Shown piece after piece: positions 25,658 to 33,019 of a DNA stretch of 64,000 nucleotides (position 1 is the stretch's first letter; each line of letters opens with the position of its first letter). Source of the stretch: Bradyrhizobium prioriisuperbiae (GTDB lineage Bacteria > Pseudomonadota > Alphaproteobacteria > Rhizobiales > Xanthobacteraceae); NCBI RefSeq assembly GCF_032397745.1, contig NZ_CP135921.1, positions 1,550,001 through 1,614,000 of the forward strand. Direction: 5' to 3'. The position numbers were made by a program, and so were the translations under genes. The notes below the pieces were generated by a model. It was given only the letters and a program-made list of their open reading frames with translations, was not told the DNA's origin and made no database searches.

Positions 25658-26167
25658 ATGTCCGATCCAGTTTCATCCGCCAGGCCGATCATTGCGGGCA
25701 CCCGCATCGGCCATATTCACCTCAAGGTCGCCGACCTCGATCGCGCGCTCGGCTTCTATCGCGGCGTGCTCGGCTTTGAGCTGATGCAGCGTTATGGCGA
25801 TCAGGCCGCGTTCATCGCCGCGGGAGGCTATCACCACCACATCGGACTGAACACCTGGGAAAGCAAGGGCGGCCATCCGCCGCCACCCGGCACCACCGGA
25901 CTGTTTCACACCGCGATCCTGTATCCCACCCGCGCCGCGCTGGCGGATGCCCTGCAGCGCCTGATCGACGCGGGCATCGCGCTTGACGGCGCCAGCGATC
26001 ACGGGGTCAGCGAGGCGCTTTATCTGCGCGATCCGGATCAGAACGGCGTCGAGCTTTACTGGGATCGCAGCGAGGACAAATTGCCGCGCAATGCTGACGG
26101 ATCACTCGCCATGTTCACGCGCCGGCTTGACCTGCAGGATCTGCTGAAGCAGCGCGAGAGCGCCTGA
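25658..26167 (+). CDS. VOC-family metalloprotein (CatE-like, glyoxalase/dioxygenase fold)
   Basis: A 169-aa protein with paired beta-alpha-beta modules. Likely metal ligands are the His in IGHIHLKVADLDRALGFY, the His in GLFHTAILYP and the Glu in DPDQNGVELYWDR. The segment GGYHHHIGLNTW is typical of CatE-type extradiol dioxygenase relatives. It lies 53 bases after the CMD-family gene and is probably co-transcribed with it. The substrate is not known; the fold alone does not separate dioxygenase from isomerase or lyase. Confidence 0.85.
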   Translation: MSDPVSSARPIIAGTRIGHIHLKVADLDRALGFYRGVLGFELMQRYGDQAAFIAAGGYHHHIGLNTWESKGGHPPPPGTTGLFHTAILYPTRAALADALQRLIDAGIALDGASDHGVSEALYLRDPDQNGVELYWDRSEDKLPRNADGSLAMFTRRLDLQDLLKQRESA

Positions 26168-26182
26168 TCAGATGTCAGGCCT

Positions 26183-26261
26183 GTAGCCCGGATGAGCGCA
26201 GCGACATCCGGGAATCGTGCATGATGAGAATCCCGGATATCGCTTCGCTCATCCGGGCTAC
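26183..26261. repeat. GTAGCCCGG-type palindromic repeat, copy 1
   Basis: Begins GTAGCCCGGATGAGCG and ends with the inverse CGCTCATCCGGGCTAC, with a second internal pair CATCCGGG / CCCGGATATC. It fills the gap between the convergent VOC and MFS genes, where it may act as a two-way terminator. Further copies: 36527, 49684, 51518, 59176. Confidence 0.85.
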
Positions 26262-26272
26262 TTTCCCGAAAA

Positions 26273-27514
26273 TCACGCCACCGCCCTGGGCCGCCGGCGA
26301 ATCAGAACACCGATGGCCGCCGCGACTTCCAGCCCCATGCAGACATAAAACGGCAGGATGTAGCTGCCGGACAGGTCACGCAGCACGCCAATCACCGCCG
26401 GACCGCAGGCGGAGATCGCACTGCTGATCGCCGTGGTCAGGCTGACCACGACCCCGAAGGCGCGGCCATCGAACTCCTGATGCACAAGCATTGAGGGCAG
26501 CGTGATGGCATTGCCGACGGTGAAGCCGAACACCACGCTGGCGGCGAACAGAGCGGTTTCGCCCGGGATGTTGATCATCGCCAACAGCGCCAGCGCCTGG
26601 CTTGCGAACAGAACCGCCGAGGCGACGCGCTGATTGAGGCGGGAAATCAAGAAACCCATGATGACACGACCCACCACCGCCATGACGGTCATCAGCGACA
26701 TCGCAAGGCCCGCCTTCTCGCGGCCGATCATCGGCTCCATGAACGAGATCAGATGCACGATGAAGCCAATCTGCGCCAGCAGCACCAGGGCAAACGGCAA
26801 TGTAATAGTCCAGAACGACAACTGGCGGACGGTGTCGCCGCGAATTTGAGAGGGGGTCAGGGCTGCGATCTGGTTGCCATTGCTGTCTTGTCCGTGATGA
26901 TCCCGATGTGGCGGCTGTCCGATCCCGAACAGGATGGTCGGCAACAGCACCACCGCCATGACCACGGCGATGCTCACGACGGCCGTCGTAAACCCGACGG
27001 CGCCGATCAAGGCGACCAGCAATGGCACGCCAACGATGCCGCCAACGCTTGCGCCATTGAGCGCCAGGCTGATGGCAAGCGCGCGCCGTGTGTCGAACCA
27101 CTGGCCGATGGTGTTCGAAATCGACGCCATGGTCAGCCCGGCCCAGCCGAACGCCATCAGCGTGTAGACCACGTAAAGTTGCCAGGGCGCATTGACAAAG
27201 CCGAACAGCACGGTCGCCGATGTCATGCAGACGACGGCACCCGCCAGGAACGTTCGCAGTCCCAGCGCCCTGATGCCGTCGCTGACGAACACCACCAGGA
27301 CTGCGCTGAACAAATAGAAGAACGTGGTTGCGGTCGAGATCGTCGCGGTCGGCCAGCCATGGGAGCGCTTCAGCTCGGCGAGATAGACGCCCTGGCCATA
27401 AAAGCCGAGCGCCCAGGCGAACGCCGCCATCAGGAAGCAGATCAGCACCACCCGCCATCCGCCATAGCGGATCGAGCTTTCATCGACGGCGGGTAGATTG
27501 GGGGAGGCATCCAT
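26273..27514 (-). CDS. MFS transporter
   Basis: A 413-aa twelve-helix permease. I choose the ATG at 27514 because GGAGG lies eight bases before it; the frame is open 16 codons further. The N-terminal half has the MFS loop FVSDGIRALGLRTFLAGAVV between helices 2 and 3, and the second half repeats it as GRVIMGFLISRLNQRVASAVL. The central loop (about 215-240) is rich in His, Asp and Gln (PPHRDHHGQDSNGNQ). The substrate is unknown; the overall look is that of monocarboxylate or oxalate:formate-type members. Confidence 0.85.
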   Translation of the reverse strand: MDASPNLPAVDESSIRYGGWRVVLICFLMAAFAWALGFYGQGVYLAELKRSHGWPTATISTATTFFYLFSAVLVVFVSDGIRALGLRTFLAGAVVCMTSATVLFGFVNAPWQLYVVYTLMAFGWAGLTMASISNTIGQWFDTRRALAISLALNGASVGGIVGVPLLVALIGAVGFTTAVVSIAVVMAVVLLPTILFGIGQPPHRDHHGQDSNGNQIAALTPSQIRGDTVRQLSFWTITLPFALVLLAQIGFIVHLISFMEPMIGREKAGLAMSLMTVMAVVGRVIMGFLISRLNQRVASAVLFASQALALLAMINIPGETALFAASVVFGFTVGNAITLPSMLVHQEFDGRAFGVVVSLTTAISSAISACGPAVIGVLRDLSGSYILPFYVCMGLEVAAAIGVLIRRRPRAVA

Positions 27515-27599
27515 CTGCAGCGCCTCCGGCAGTGCGGTGCAATAAAGAAAGGGGTGACACACCAGCGTATCACCCCTTCCCTACTCATTTGAAGCGCGG

Positions 27600-27675
27600 C
27601 TAGTGTGCTGAACGCGAAGTTCCTGTGAATGTGCAGCATGCTCTTTCAGGAGCTTCGCGTTCATAAGCACACTAG
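27600..27675. repeat. long inverted repeat I with one-sided TTAT bulge
   Basis: The left arm CTAGTGTGCTGAACGCGAAG runs from 27600; the right arm ends at 27675 and reads, in reverse complement, CTAGTGTGC-TTAT-GAACGCGAAG. The arms match over about 25 bases apart from the extra bases and one mismatch. It is one of two related elements in tandem downstream of nrdB. Confidence 0.8.
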
Positions 27676-27689
27676 AAACTTATAAATTG

Positions 27690-27764
27690 CCAGTGTCCTT
27701 ATCGCTTCGCAAGTTCGTACAGAGATCGCCGGAAACTCAACGAACTTGCGAAGCGGGACACTGG
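27690..27764. repeat. long inverted repeat II with one-sided TTAT bulge
   Basis: The left arm reads CCAGTGTCC-TTAT-CGCTTCGC and then AAGTTCGT; the right arm (to 27764), in reverse complement, reads CCAGTGTCC-CGCTTCGC and then AAGTTCGT. It is 25 bases per arm apart from the bulge. It starts 14 bases after repeat I and ends 19 bases before the nrdB stop codon region, so it may end nrdB transcription. Confidence 0.8.
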
Positions 27765-27783
27765 CGCATGCCTTCCGGCTGGA

Positions 27784-28920
27784 CTATTCCCAGCTCAGCG
27801 CCCCGCCACTCTGGTATTCGATCACCCGGGTCTCGAAGAAGTTCTTCTCCTTCTTCAGGTCCATGGCTTCCGACATCCAGGGAAATGGATTTTCTGTCTG
27901 TGCAAACACCGGAGCCAGGCCAATCTGGGCGCAGCGGCGGTTGGCGATGAAGTGCATGTACTGTTCGCACAAAGCCGCGTTCAGGCCGAGGAAGCCGCGC
28001 GGCATGGTATCGCGACCATAACCGGCCTCCAGCTGTGCCGCGTCGTGCAGCATCTGCCGTGCCTCTTCCTTGAAGGCCGCCGTCCAGAGATGGGGGTTCT
28101 CGATCTTGATCTGGTTGATCACATCGATGCCGAAATTCAGATGGATCGATTCGTCGCGCAGGATGTACTGATACTGCTCGGCAATGCCGACCATCTTGTT
28201 GCGGCGTCCCAGCGACAGGATCTGCGCGAAGCCGGTGTAGAACCACATGCCTTCGAACACGACGTAGAACGCGATCAGGTCGCGCAGGAACGCCTGATCC
28301 TTCTCCAGCGTGCCGGTGGAGAACGACGGATTGTCGATGTTCTGGGTGTGCTTGAGCGCCCACGCCGCCTTCTCCGTGATCGAAGGAACTTCGCGGTACA
28401 TGTTGAACAGCTCGCCTTCGTCGAGGCCGAGACTTTCCACGATGTACTGGAAGGTGTGGGTGTGCACCGCCTCCTCGAAGGCCTGGCGCAGCAGATACTG
28501 CCGGCATTCCGGATTGGTCAAATGGCGGTAGATCGCCAGCACGATGTTGTTGGCGACCAGCGACTCGGATGCGGCGAAGAATCCGAGATTGCGCTTGATC
28601 ATGCGCCGCTCGTCCTCGGTCAGGCCGTCACGTGATTTCCACAACGCGATATCGGCCTGCATCGAGACTTCAGTGGGCATCCAGTGATTGTTGCAGCCGG
28701 CGAGATATTTCTCCCACGCCCACTTGTATTTCAGCGGCAACAGCTGATTGACGTCGGCGCGGGAGTTGATCATCGCCTTGTCGTCGACGCGAACGCGGCC
28801 GCCGGCGCGATCGATCACGGGGTCGACCGCGCCTGCCGGGGCGACCGCAAACGTCGGCGGCACGGGAACGATCACGGGCTTCACCAACGTGGATGAAGGG
28901 GTATCAGACCAGTCGAGCAT
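27784..28920 (-). CDS. nrdB: ribonucleotide reductase small subunit, class Ic-like (R2c)
   Basis: A 378-aa di-metal protein that starts the radical used by NrdA to make deoxynucleotides. Metal ligands seen: Glu119 (FFAASESLV), Glu150 and His153 ([11 protein letters not shown]), and the late pair in DESIHLNFG. The residue four after His153, which is the radical Tyr in class Ia, is Phe157 (codon TTC at 28452-28450). First ligand Glu instead of Asp, the Phe, and the ending ENPFPWMSE...[12 protein letters not shown] all match the Chlamydia Mn/Fe R2c pattern. The start at 28920 is chosen since upstream sequence belongs to a repeat. Tyr159 is nearby but not at the radical site. Confidence 0.93.
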   Translation of the reverse strand: MLDWSDTPSSTLVKPVIVPVPPTFAVAPAGAVDPVIDRAGGRVRVDDKAMINSRADVNQLLPLKYKWAWEKYLAGCNNHWMPTEVSMQADIALWKSRDGLTEDERRMIKRNLGFFAASESLVANNIVLAIYRHLTNPECRQYLLRQAFEEAVHTHTFQYIVESLGLDEGELFNMYREVPSITEKAAWALKHTQNIDNPSFSTGTLEKDQAFLRDLIAFYVVFEGMWFYTGFAQILSLGRRNKMVGIAEQYQYILRDESIHLNFGIDVINQIKIENPHLWTAAFKEEARQMLHDAAQLEAGYGRDTMPRGFLGLNAALCEQYMHFIANRRCAQIGLAPVFAQTENPFPWMSEAMDLKKEKNFFETRVIEYQSGGALSWE

Positions 28921-28977
28921 GAATTGGTGTCCTTTGAAACTTGGTGTCGTGTGCCGAGGCGCATCGATTCCCCTCCG

Positions 28978-29069
28978 CGTCATGCGCGGGCTTGACCCGC
29001 GCATCCAGCTTCAAAACTCAACGCACATGCCGAGAAAGCTGGATTGCCGGGTCAAGCCCGGCAATGACG
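28978..29069. repeat. CGTCATG-type long inverted repeat, copy 1
   Basis: Starts CGTCATGCGCGGGCTTGACC and ends with the inverse GGTCAAGCCCGGCAATGACG; arms of about 34 bases. Each arm can also fold on itself (CGCGGG..CCCGCG; CCGGG..CCCGG). It lies inside the 166-base gap between nrdA and nrdB. Copy 2 is at 61943. Confidence 0.85.
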
Positions 29070-29086
29070 GAGGGAGAGGACTGCGC

Positions 29087-31963
29087 TTACTGGCACGCCT
29101 CGCAGTCCGGATCGTTGATCGAACATGCAAGTTGCGTCGGCAGCAGGATCGGCTCGGCGGCTTCCACTACGTTCGCCGACACGGCATTGAGCTTGCCGTC
29201 GGTGCCCTTCAGGGTCGACTTCTCGACATGGGTGGCGCTGCGCGAACGCAGGTAATAGGTGGTCTTCAGGCCGCGCTGCCACGCCAGCCGATAGAGCTGG
29301 TCGAGCTTCTTGCCCGACGGGTTGGCAATGTAGAGGTTGAGCGACTGCGCCTGGTCGATCCACTTCTGCCGCCGCGCGGCGGCCTCGATCAGCCAGGACG
29401 TGTCTATCTCGAACGCTGTGGCGTACAGCGCCTTGAGATCGTCGGGCACCCGATCGATCTGGCCAACGCTGCCATCGAAATACTTCAGGTCGGAGATCAT
29501 CACCTCGTCCCACAGGCCGCGGGCCTTGAGGTCATGCACCAGCGCCGCGTTCACCACGGTGAAGTCGCCGGACATGTTCGATTTGACATACAGGTTCTGG
29601 TAGGCCGGCTCGATCGACTGCGCCACACCACAAATGTTGGAGATCGTCGCGGTCGGCGCGATCGCCATCACGTTGGAGTTGCGCATGCCGACCTTCTTGA
29701 CCCGCGCACGCAGTGGCTCCCAGTCGAGTGCGACTGAGCGATCGAGATCCAGCACGCCGCCTCGCGCACCGGCCAGGTGCTCCACCGAATCGATCGGCAG
29801 GATGCCCCGGCTCCACAACGAGCCATCAAACGACGGATAGCGCCCGCGCTCGGCGGCGAGATCGACCGAGGCCGAGATGGCGTGGAAGCTCAGCGCTTCC
29901 ATGCTCTGGTCGGCGAAAGCCACGGCGGCATCTGACGCATAGGGCAGACGCAGGATCTGGATCGCATCATGGAAACCCATGATGCCGAGCCCGACCGGGC
30001 GATGCTGCAGGTTGGAACGGCGCGCTTCCGGAATCGTGTAGAAATTGACATCGATGACGTTGTCGAGCATGCGCACCGCGGTCTTCACGGTGCGGGCGAG
30101 CTTGGCCTGGTCGAGACCAGTCGGTGTGACATGGGCGACGAGATTGATCGAGCCAAGGTTGCAGACGGCGACTTCGGTGTCCGAAGTGTTGAGCGTGATC
30201 TCGGTGCAGAGATTGGAGGAATGCACCACACCGATGTGATTCTGCGGCGAGCGGATGTTGCAGGGATCCTTGAAGGTGATCCACGGATGCCCGGTTTCGA
30301 ACAGCATGGTCAGCATCTTGCGCCAGAGGTCGACCGCGCGCAGCGTCTTGTACACGCGCATGTCGCCGCGCGCCGCCTTGGCTTCATAGGCCTCATAGGC
30401 TTTGGCAAACGCCGGCCCGTAGAGATCATGCAGATCGGCGGTCTCGTCCGGTGAGAACAGCGTCCACTGGCCATCGGCCTCGATGCGCTGCATGAACAAG
30501 TCGGGCACCCAGTTGGCGGTGTTCATGTCATGGGTGCGGCGGCGATCGTCGCCGGTGTTCTTGCGCAGGTCGAGGAATTCCTCGATGTCGACATGCCAAG
30601 TCTCGAGGTAAGCGCAGACCGCGCCCTTGCGCTTGCCGCCCTGGTTGACGGCAATCGCAGTGTCGTTCGCAACCTTCAGGAACGGCACCACGCCCTGGCT
30701 CTCGCCGTTGGTGCCCTTGATGTGGGCGCCGAGGCCGCGGACACGGGTCCAGTCGTTGCCGAGGCCGCCGGAGTATTTCGCCAGCAGCGCATTGTCCTTG
30801 ACCGACTTGAAGATGCCGTCGAGGTCATCGGGAACCGTGGTGAGAAAGCAGGACGACAGCTGCGGCCGCAGCGTGCCGGCATTGAACAGCGTCGGCGTCG
30901 AGGCCATGAAGTCGAATGACGACAAGAGTTCGTAGAACTCGATGGCGCGGGCTTCGCGATCGATCTCCCTGACCGCAACGCCCATGGCGACGCGCATGAA
31001 GAACGCCTGCGGCAGTTCGAACCGGGTGCCGTCGACATGCAGGAAATAGCGGTCGTACAGCGTCTGCAGTCCGAGGAACTGGAATTGCTGATCGCGCTCC
31101 GGCTTCAGGGCCGCCGCAAGCCGCGGCAGGTCGAACCGGCGCAATTCCGGATCGAGCAGTTCGTTGGCGATGCCGACATTGATGTAGGCGTGGAAATAAT
31201 CGGCATAAAGGCCGGCCATCTCAGCCTGGCTGACCAGTTGCTCGCGCTTGTGCACGAAGGTCAAGGCTTCGCGGCGCAACGCATCCAGCAGCAGCCTCGC
31301 GCTGACATAAGCGTAATTCGGCTCCTGTTCGACCAAGGTGCGCGCGGCCATCACCTGGGCCTGGCCGAGCTCCTCGATGGTCATGCCGTCATAGAGATTG
31401 CGGCGGGCTTCGCTCAGAACCGGCTCGGTGGAGACGCCCTCCAATCCGGCGCAGGCTTCCGTGACAACGCGCAGCAGCCGCGCCTCATCGAGCGGACGCA
31501 ATTGGCCATCACTGCCTTTGACATGCAGTGCGAGAGCAGCGGGCGCCGCCGTCGCTTCGGATGATTCGCGGCGCGCTTTTGCGCGCTCTTCGCGGTACAG
31601 CACATAAGCGCGGGCGACCTTGTGATGGCCGCCGCGCATCAGCGACAGCTCGACCTGGTCCTGGATGTCTTCGATGTGCAGTGCGCGCTGTGCATCGACG
31701 CGCCGGGTCAGCGCGGAGACCACCTGCGCGGTGAGCTCCTCGACAGCTTCGTGCACGCGGCGCGACGCGGCGGCGCTGGCGCCTTCGACGGCGAGGAACG
31801 CGCGCGTCACGGCGACCGCGATCTTGCCGGCGTCGAAGGTGCTGACGGTGCCGTTGCGGCGGATCACATGAAATGCCGGCGCGGAGAACGATGCGTCTTG
31901 CGGACGCGGTGCCGAAATCGGCGACACGTGACCGTTGTTGGAAATTTCGATGGAGAGAGACAT
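29087..31963 (-). CDS. nrdA: ribonucleoside-diphosphate reductase large subunit with two ATP-cones
   Basis: A 958-aa catalytic subunit, partner of NrdB. Two ATP-cone domains lie at the N-terminus (about 30-130, HVIRRNGTVSTFDAGKIAVAV; about 150-250, HVKGSDGQLRPLDEARLLRVV), which sense ATP/dATP. The active site has NLCTEI (Asn584, Cys586, Glu588), the disulfide cysteines in LSSCFLTT and VAVCNLGSINL, and the C-terminal CEAC pair that is re-reduced by thioredoxin. The start at 31963 has AGGGG upstream; upstream in the same frame lies a riboswitch. Two cones and an R2c partner set it apart from E. coli NrdA. Confidence 0.95.
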   Translation of the reverse strand: MSLSIEISNNGHVSPISAPRPQDASFSAPAFHVIRRNGTVSTFDAGKIAVAVTRAFLAVEGASAAASRRVHEAVEELTAQVVSALTRRVDAQRALHIEDIQDQVELSLMRGGHHKVARAYVLYREERAKARRESSEATAAPAALALHVKGSDGQLRPLDEARLLRVVTEACAGLEGVSTEPVLSEARRNLYDGMTIEELGQAQVMAARTLVEQEPNYAYVSARLLLDALRREALTFVHKREQLVSQAEMAGLYADYFHAYINVGIANELLDPELRRFDLPRLAAALKPERDQQFQFLGLQTLYDRYFLHVDGTRFELPQAFFMRVAMGVAVREIDREARAIEFYELLSSFDFMASTPTLFNAGTLRPQLSSCFLTTVPDDLDGIFKSVKDNALLAKYSGGLGNDWTRVRGLGAHIKGTNGESQGVVPFLKVANDTAIAVNQGGKRKGAVCAYLETWHVDIEEFLDLRKNTGDDRRRTHDMNTANWVPDLFMQRIEADGQWTLFSPDETADLHDLYGPAFAKAYEAYEAKAARGDMRVYKTLRAVDLWRKMLTMLFETGHPWITFKDPCNIRSPQNHIGVVHSSNLCTEITLNTSDTEVAVCNLGSINLVAHVTPTGLDQAKLARTVKTAVRMLDNVIDVNFYTIPEARRSNLQHRPVGLGIMGFHDAIQILRLPYASDAAVAFADQSMEALSFHAISASVDLAAERGRYPSFDGSLWSRGILPIDSVEHLAGARGGVLDLDRSVALDWEPLRARVKKVGMRNSNVMAIAPTATISNICGVAQSIEPAYQNLYVKSNMSGDFTVVNAALVHDLKARGLWDEVMISDLKYFDGSVGQIDRVPDDLKALYATAFEIDTSWLIEAAARRQKWIDQAQSLNLYIANPSGKKLDQLYRLAWQRGLKTTYYLRSRSATHVEKSTLKGTDGKLNAVSANVVEAAEPILLPTQLACSINDPDCEACQ

Positions 31964-31969
31964 TCGGCA

Positions 31970-31991
31970 ACCCCTTCTTGGATCAGGGGGC
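31970..31991 (-). promoter_or_regulatory. hairpin hiding the nrdA ribosome-binding site
   Basis: On the nrdA mRNA, CCCCCT (from 31990 down to 31985) can pair with AGGGG (31975-31971), the ribosome-binding site eight bases before the nrdA ATG. This could be the expression platform of the cobalamin riboswitch upstream: ligand binding would leave this sequestering hairpin formed. The pairing is seen; the switching is inference. Confidence 0.5.
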
Positions 31992-32083
31992 TTGGGCCGT
32001 GGGACGCTGCGTGAATGCGGCCGACCATATGGCCAGCCGTCAGCAAGCGACCACCGGGGCACCCCGCCCGAGGACGATTCTGG

Positions 32084-32262
32084 TGTCACGGCAGGTCTCC
32101 TGGCTCCGGGTCGTCGCTTCAGTCTGCCTTCCCGGGCGCAAAAAACATGCGTCCAGTGGACTCGTGAGACGTCAGCTCGCCGTTACAGTTGCGGGGGCAG
32201 CACCGGCCTGGCCAACGATCGCGGAATGATCGCGCGGCGCACCGGCTTCCCTCTTAGCTTCC
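32084..32262 (-). promoter_or_regulatory. cobalamin (B12) riboswitch controlling nrdAB
   Basis: The reverse strand shows the conserved cobalamin aptamer blocks in order: GGGAAGCCGGTG near 32250, GCTGCCCCCGCAACTGT near 32200-32185, CCGGGAAGGCAGACTG near 32135, and the B12 box GAGCCAGGAGACCTGCC near 32105-32089. Its 3' edge is about 120 bases upstream of the nrdA start. Cobalamin riboswitches are known to shut off B12-independent ribonucleotide reductases when a B12-dependent one (NrdJ) is present, so a class II enzyme elsewhere in the genome is expected. Confidence 0.93.
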
Positions 32263-32427
32263 AAGACAGAGATCCTAGAAGAACCATGACCACAACATCT
32301 GGTATGAGCGCCCGATTCGCGTCAATAGGCTGACCGACTATTTGTTTGTGGATGCGCGTGGACAGCGGGGATGACGCTGCCCGGCAGCCGATGTTGTTAC
32401 CAGATCGTTAAAACGGAACCGTCTGCC

Positions 32428-32790
32428 TCAGGTTTTCGGCGGAGTCGGATCGTAAAAGAAGCGCTCACGAAAAACCTTGTCGCCGCGCCACTCCTGCAGC
32501 GCGACCTCGTCGACCTTGCGCACGCGGCCCTCCCGGTCGGTGAGCTCGAAGATCCAGTGGATCGCCACATGGTCGCCTTCGACGGTCGAGGCCAGCGCCT
32601 TGGAATAGACGTTGGTCATGCGCGCCAGGACCCCGCGCTCATGCGCCACCAGCAGGTCGCGGCCGACACGCGGCGGCGCGGCGTTTTCCTGCATGCTGGC
32701 GTCTTCAGTGTAATAGCGCTCGATGGCGCCGGCGTGATCGCCGCTTTCAACCACGGCAATGAACTCATCGAGACGTGCGCGTGACGGCAT
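32428..32790 (-). CDS. NTF2/SnoaL-like small protein
   Basis: A 120-aa protein of the NTF2-like alpha+beta barrel. The ATG at 32790 has GGGAG upstream. Landmarks are the N-terminal helix LDEFIAVVESGDHAGAIERYY followed by EDASMQENAAPPRVGRDLLVAHE and the closing strands VDEVALQEWRGDKVFRERFFYD. Members include isomerases, hydrolases and proteins with no known activity, so no reaction is assigned. It stands alone between the nrd riboswitch region and the porin gene, transcribed away from the porin. Confidence 0.8.
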   Translation of the reverse strand: MPSRARLDEFIAVVESGDHAGAIERYYTEDASMQENAAPPRVGRDLLVAHERGVLARMTNVYSKALASTVEGDHVAIHWIFELTDREGRVRKVDEVALQEWRGDKVFRERFFYDPTPPKT

Positions 32791-33019
32791 GGAGACTCCC
32801 TTCGATCGGCTTGCGCTTGTTGTTTCAAGCTTCAAGTAAGCAGACGCCGGCCGATCGCAACGTCCGCCGCCCGACGAACCTGGGCGACGCCGTGCCGTGT
32901 CGCGCAGACCATTGCTTTTGCGAGTGAATTGCATGTGGCTTGCCAGCTCCTGCCGATCCATGTCACATTCAATTGCGAATAAGTTGCAATAGCAATATCC
33001 GCAGGCGCGTGGGGCCGCA

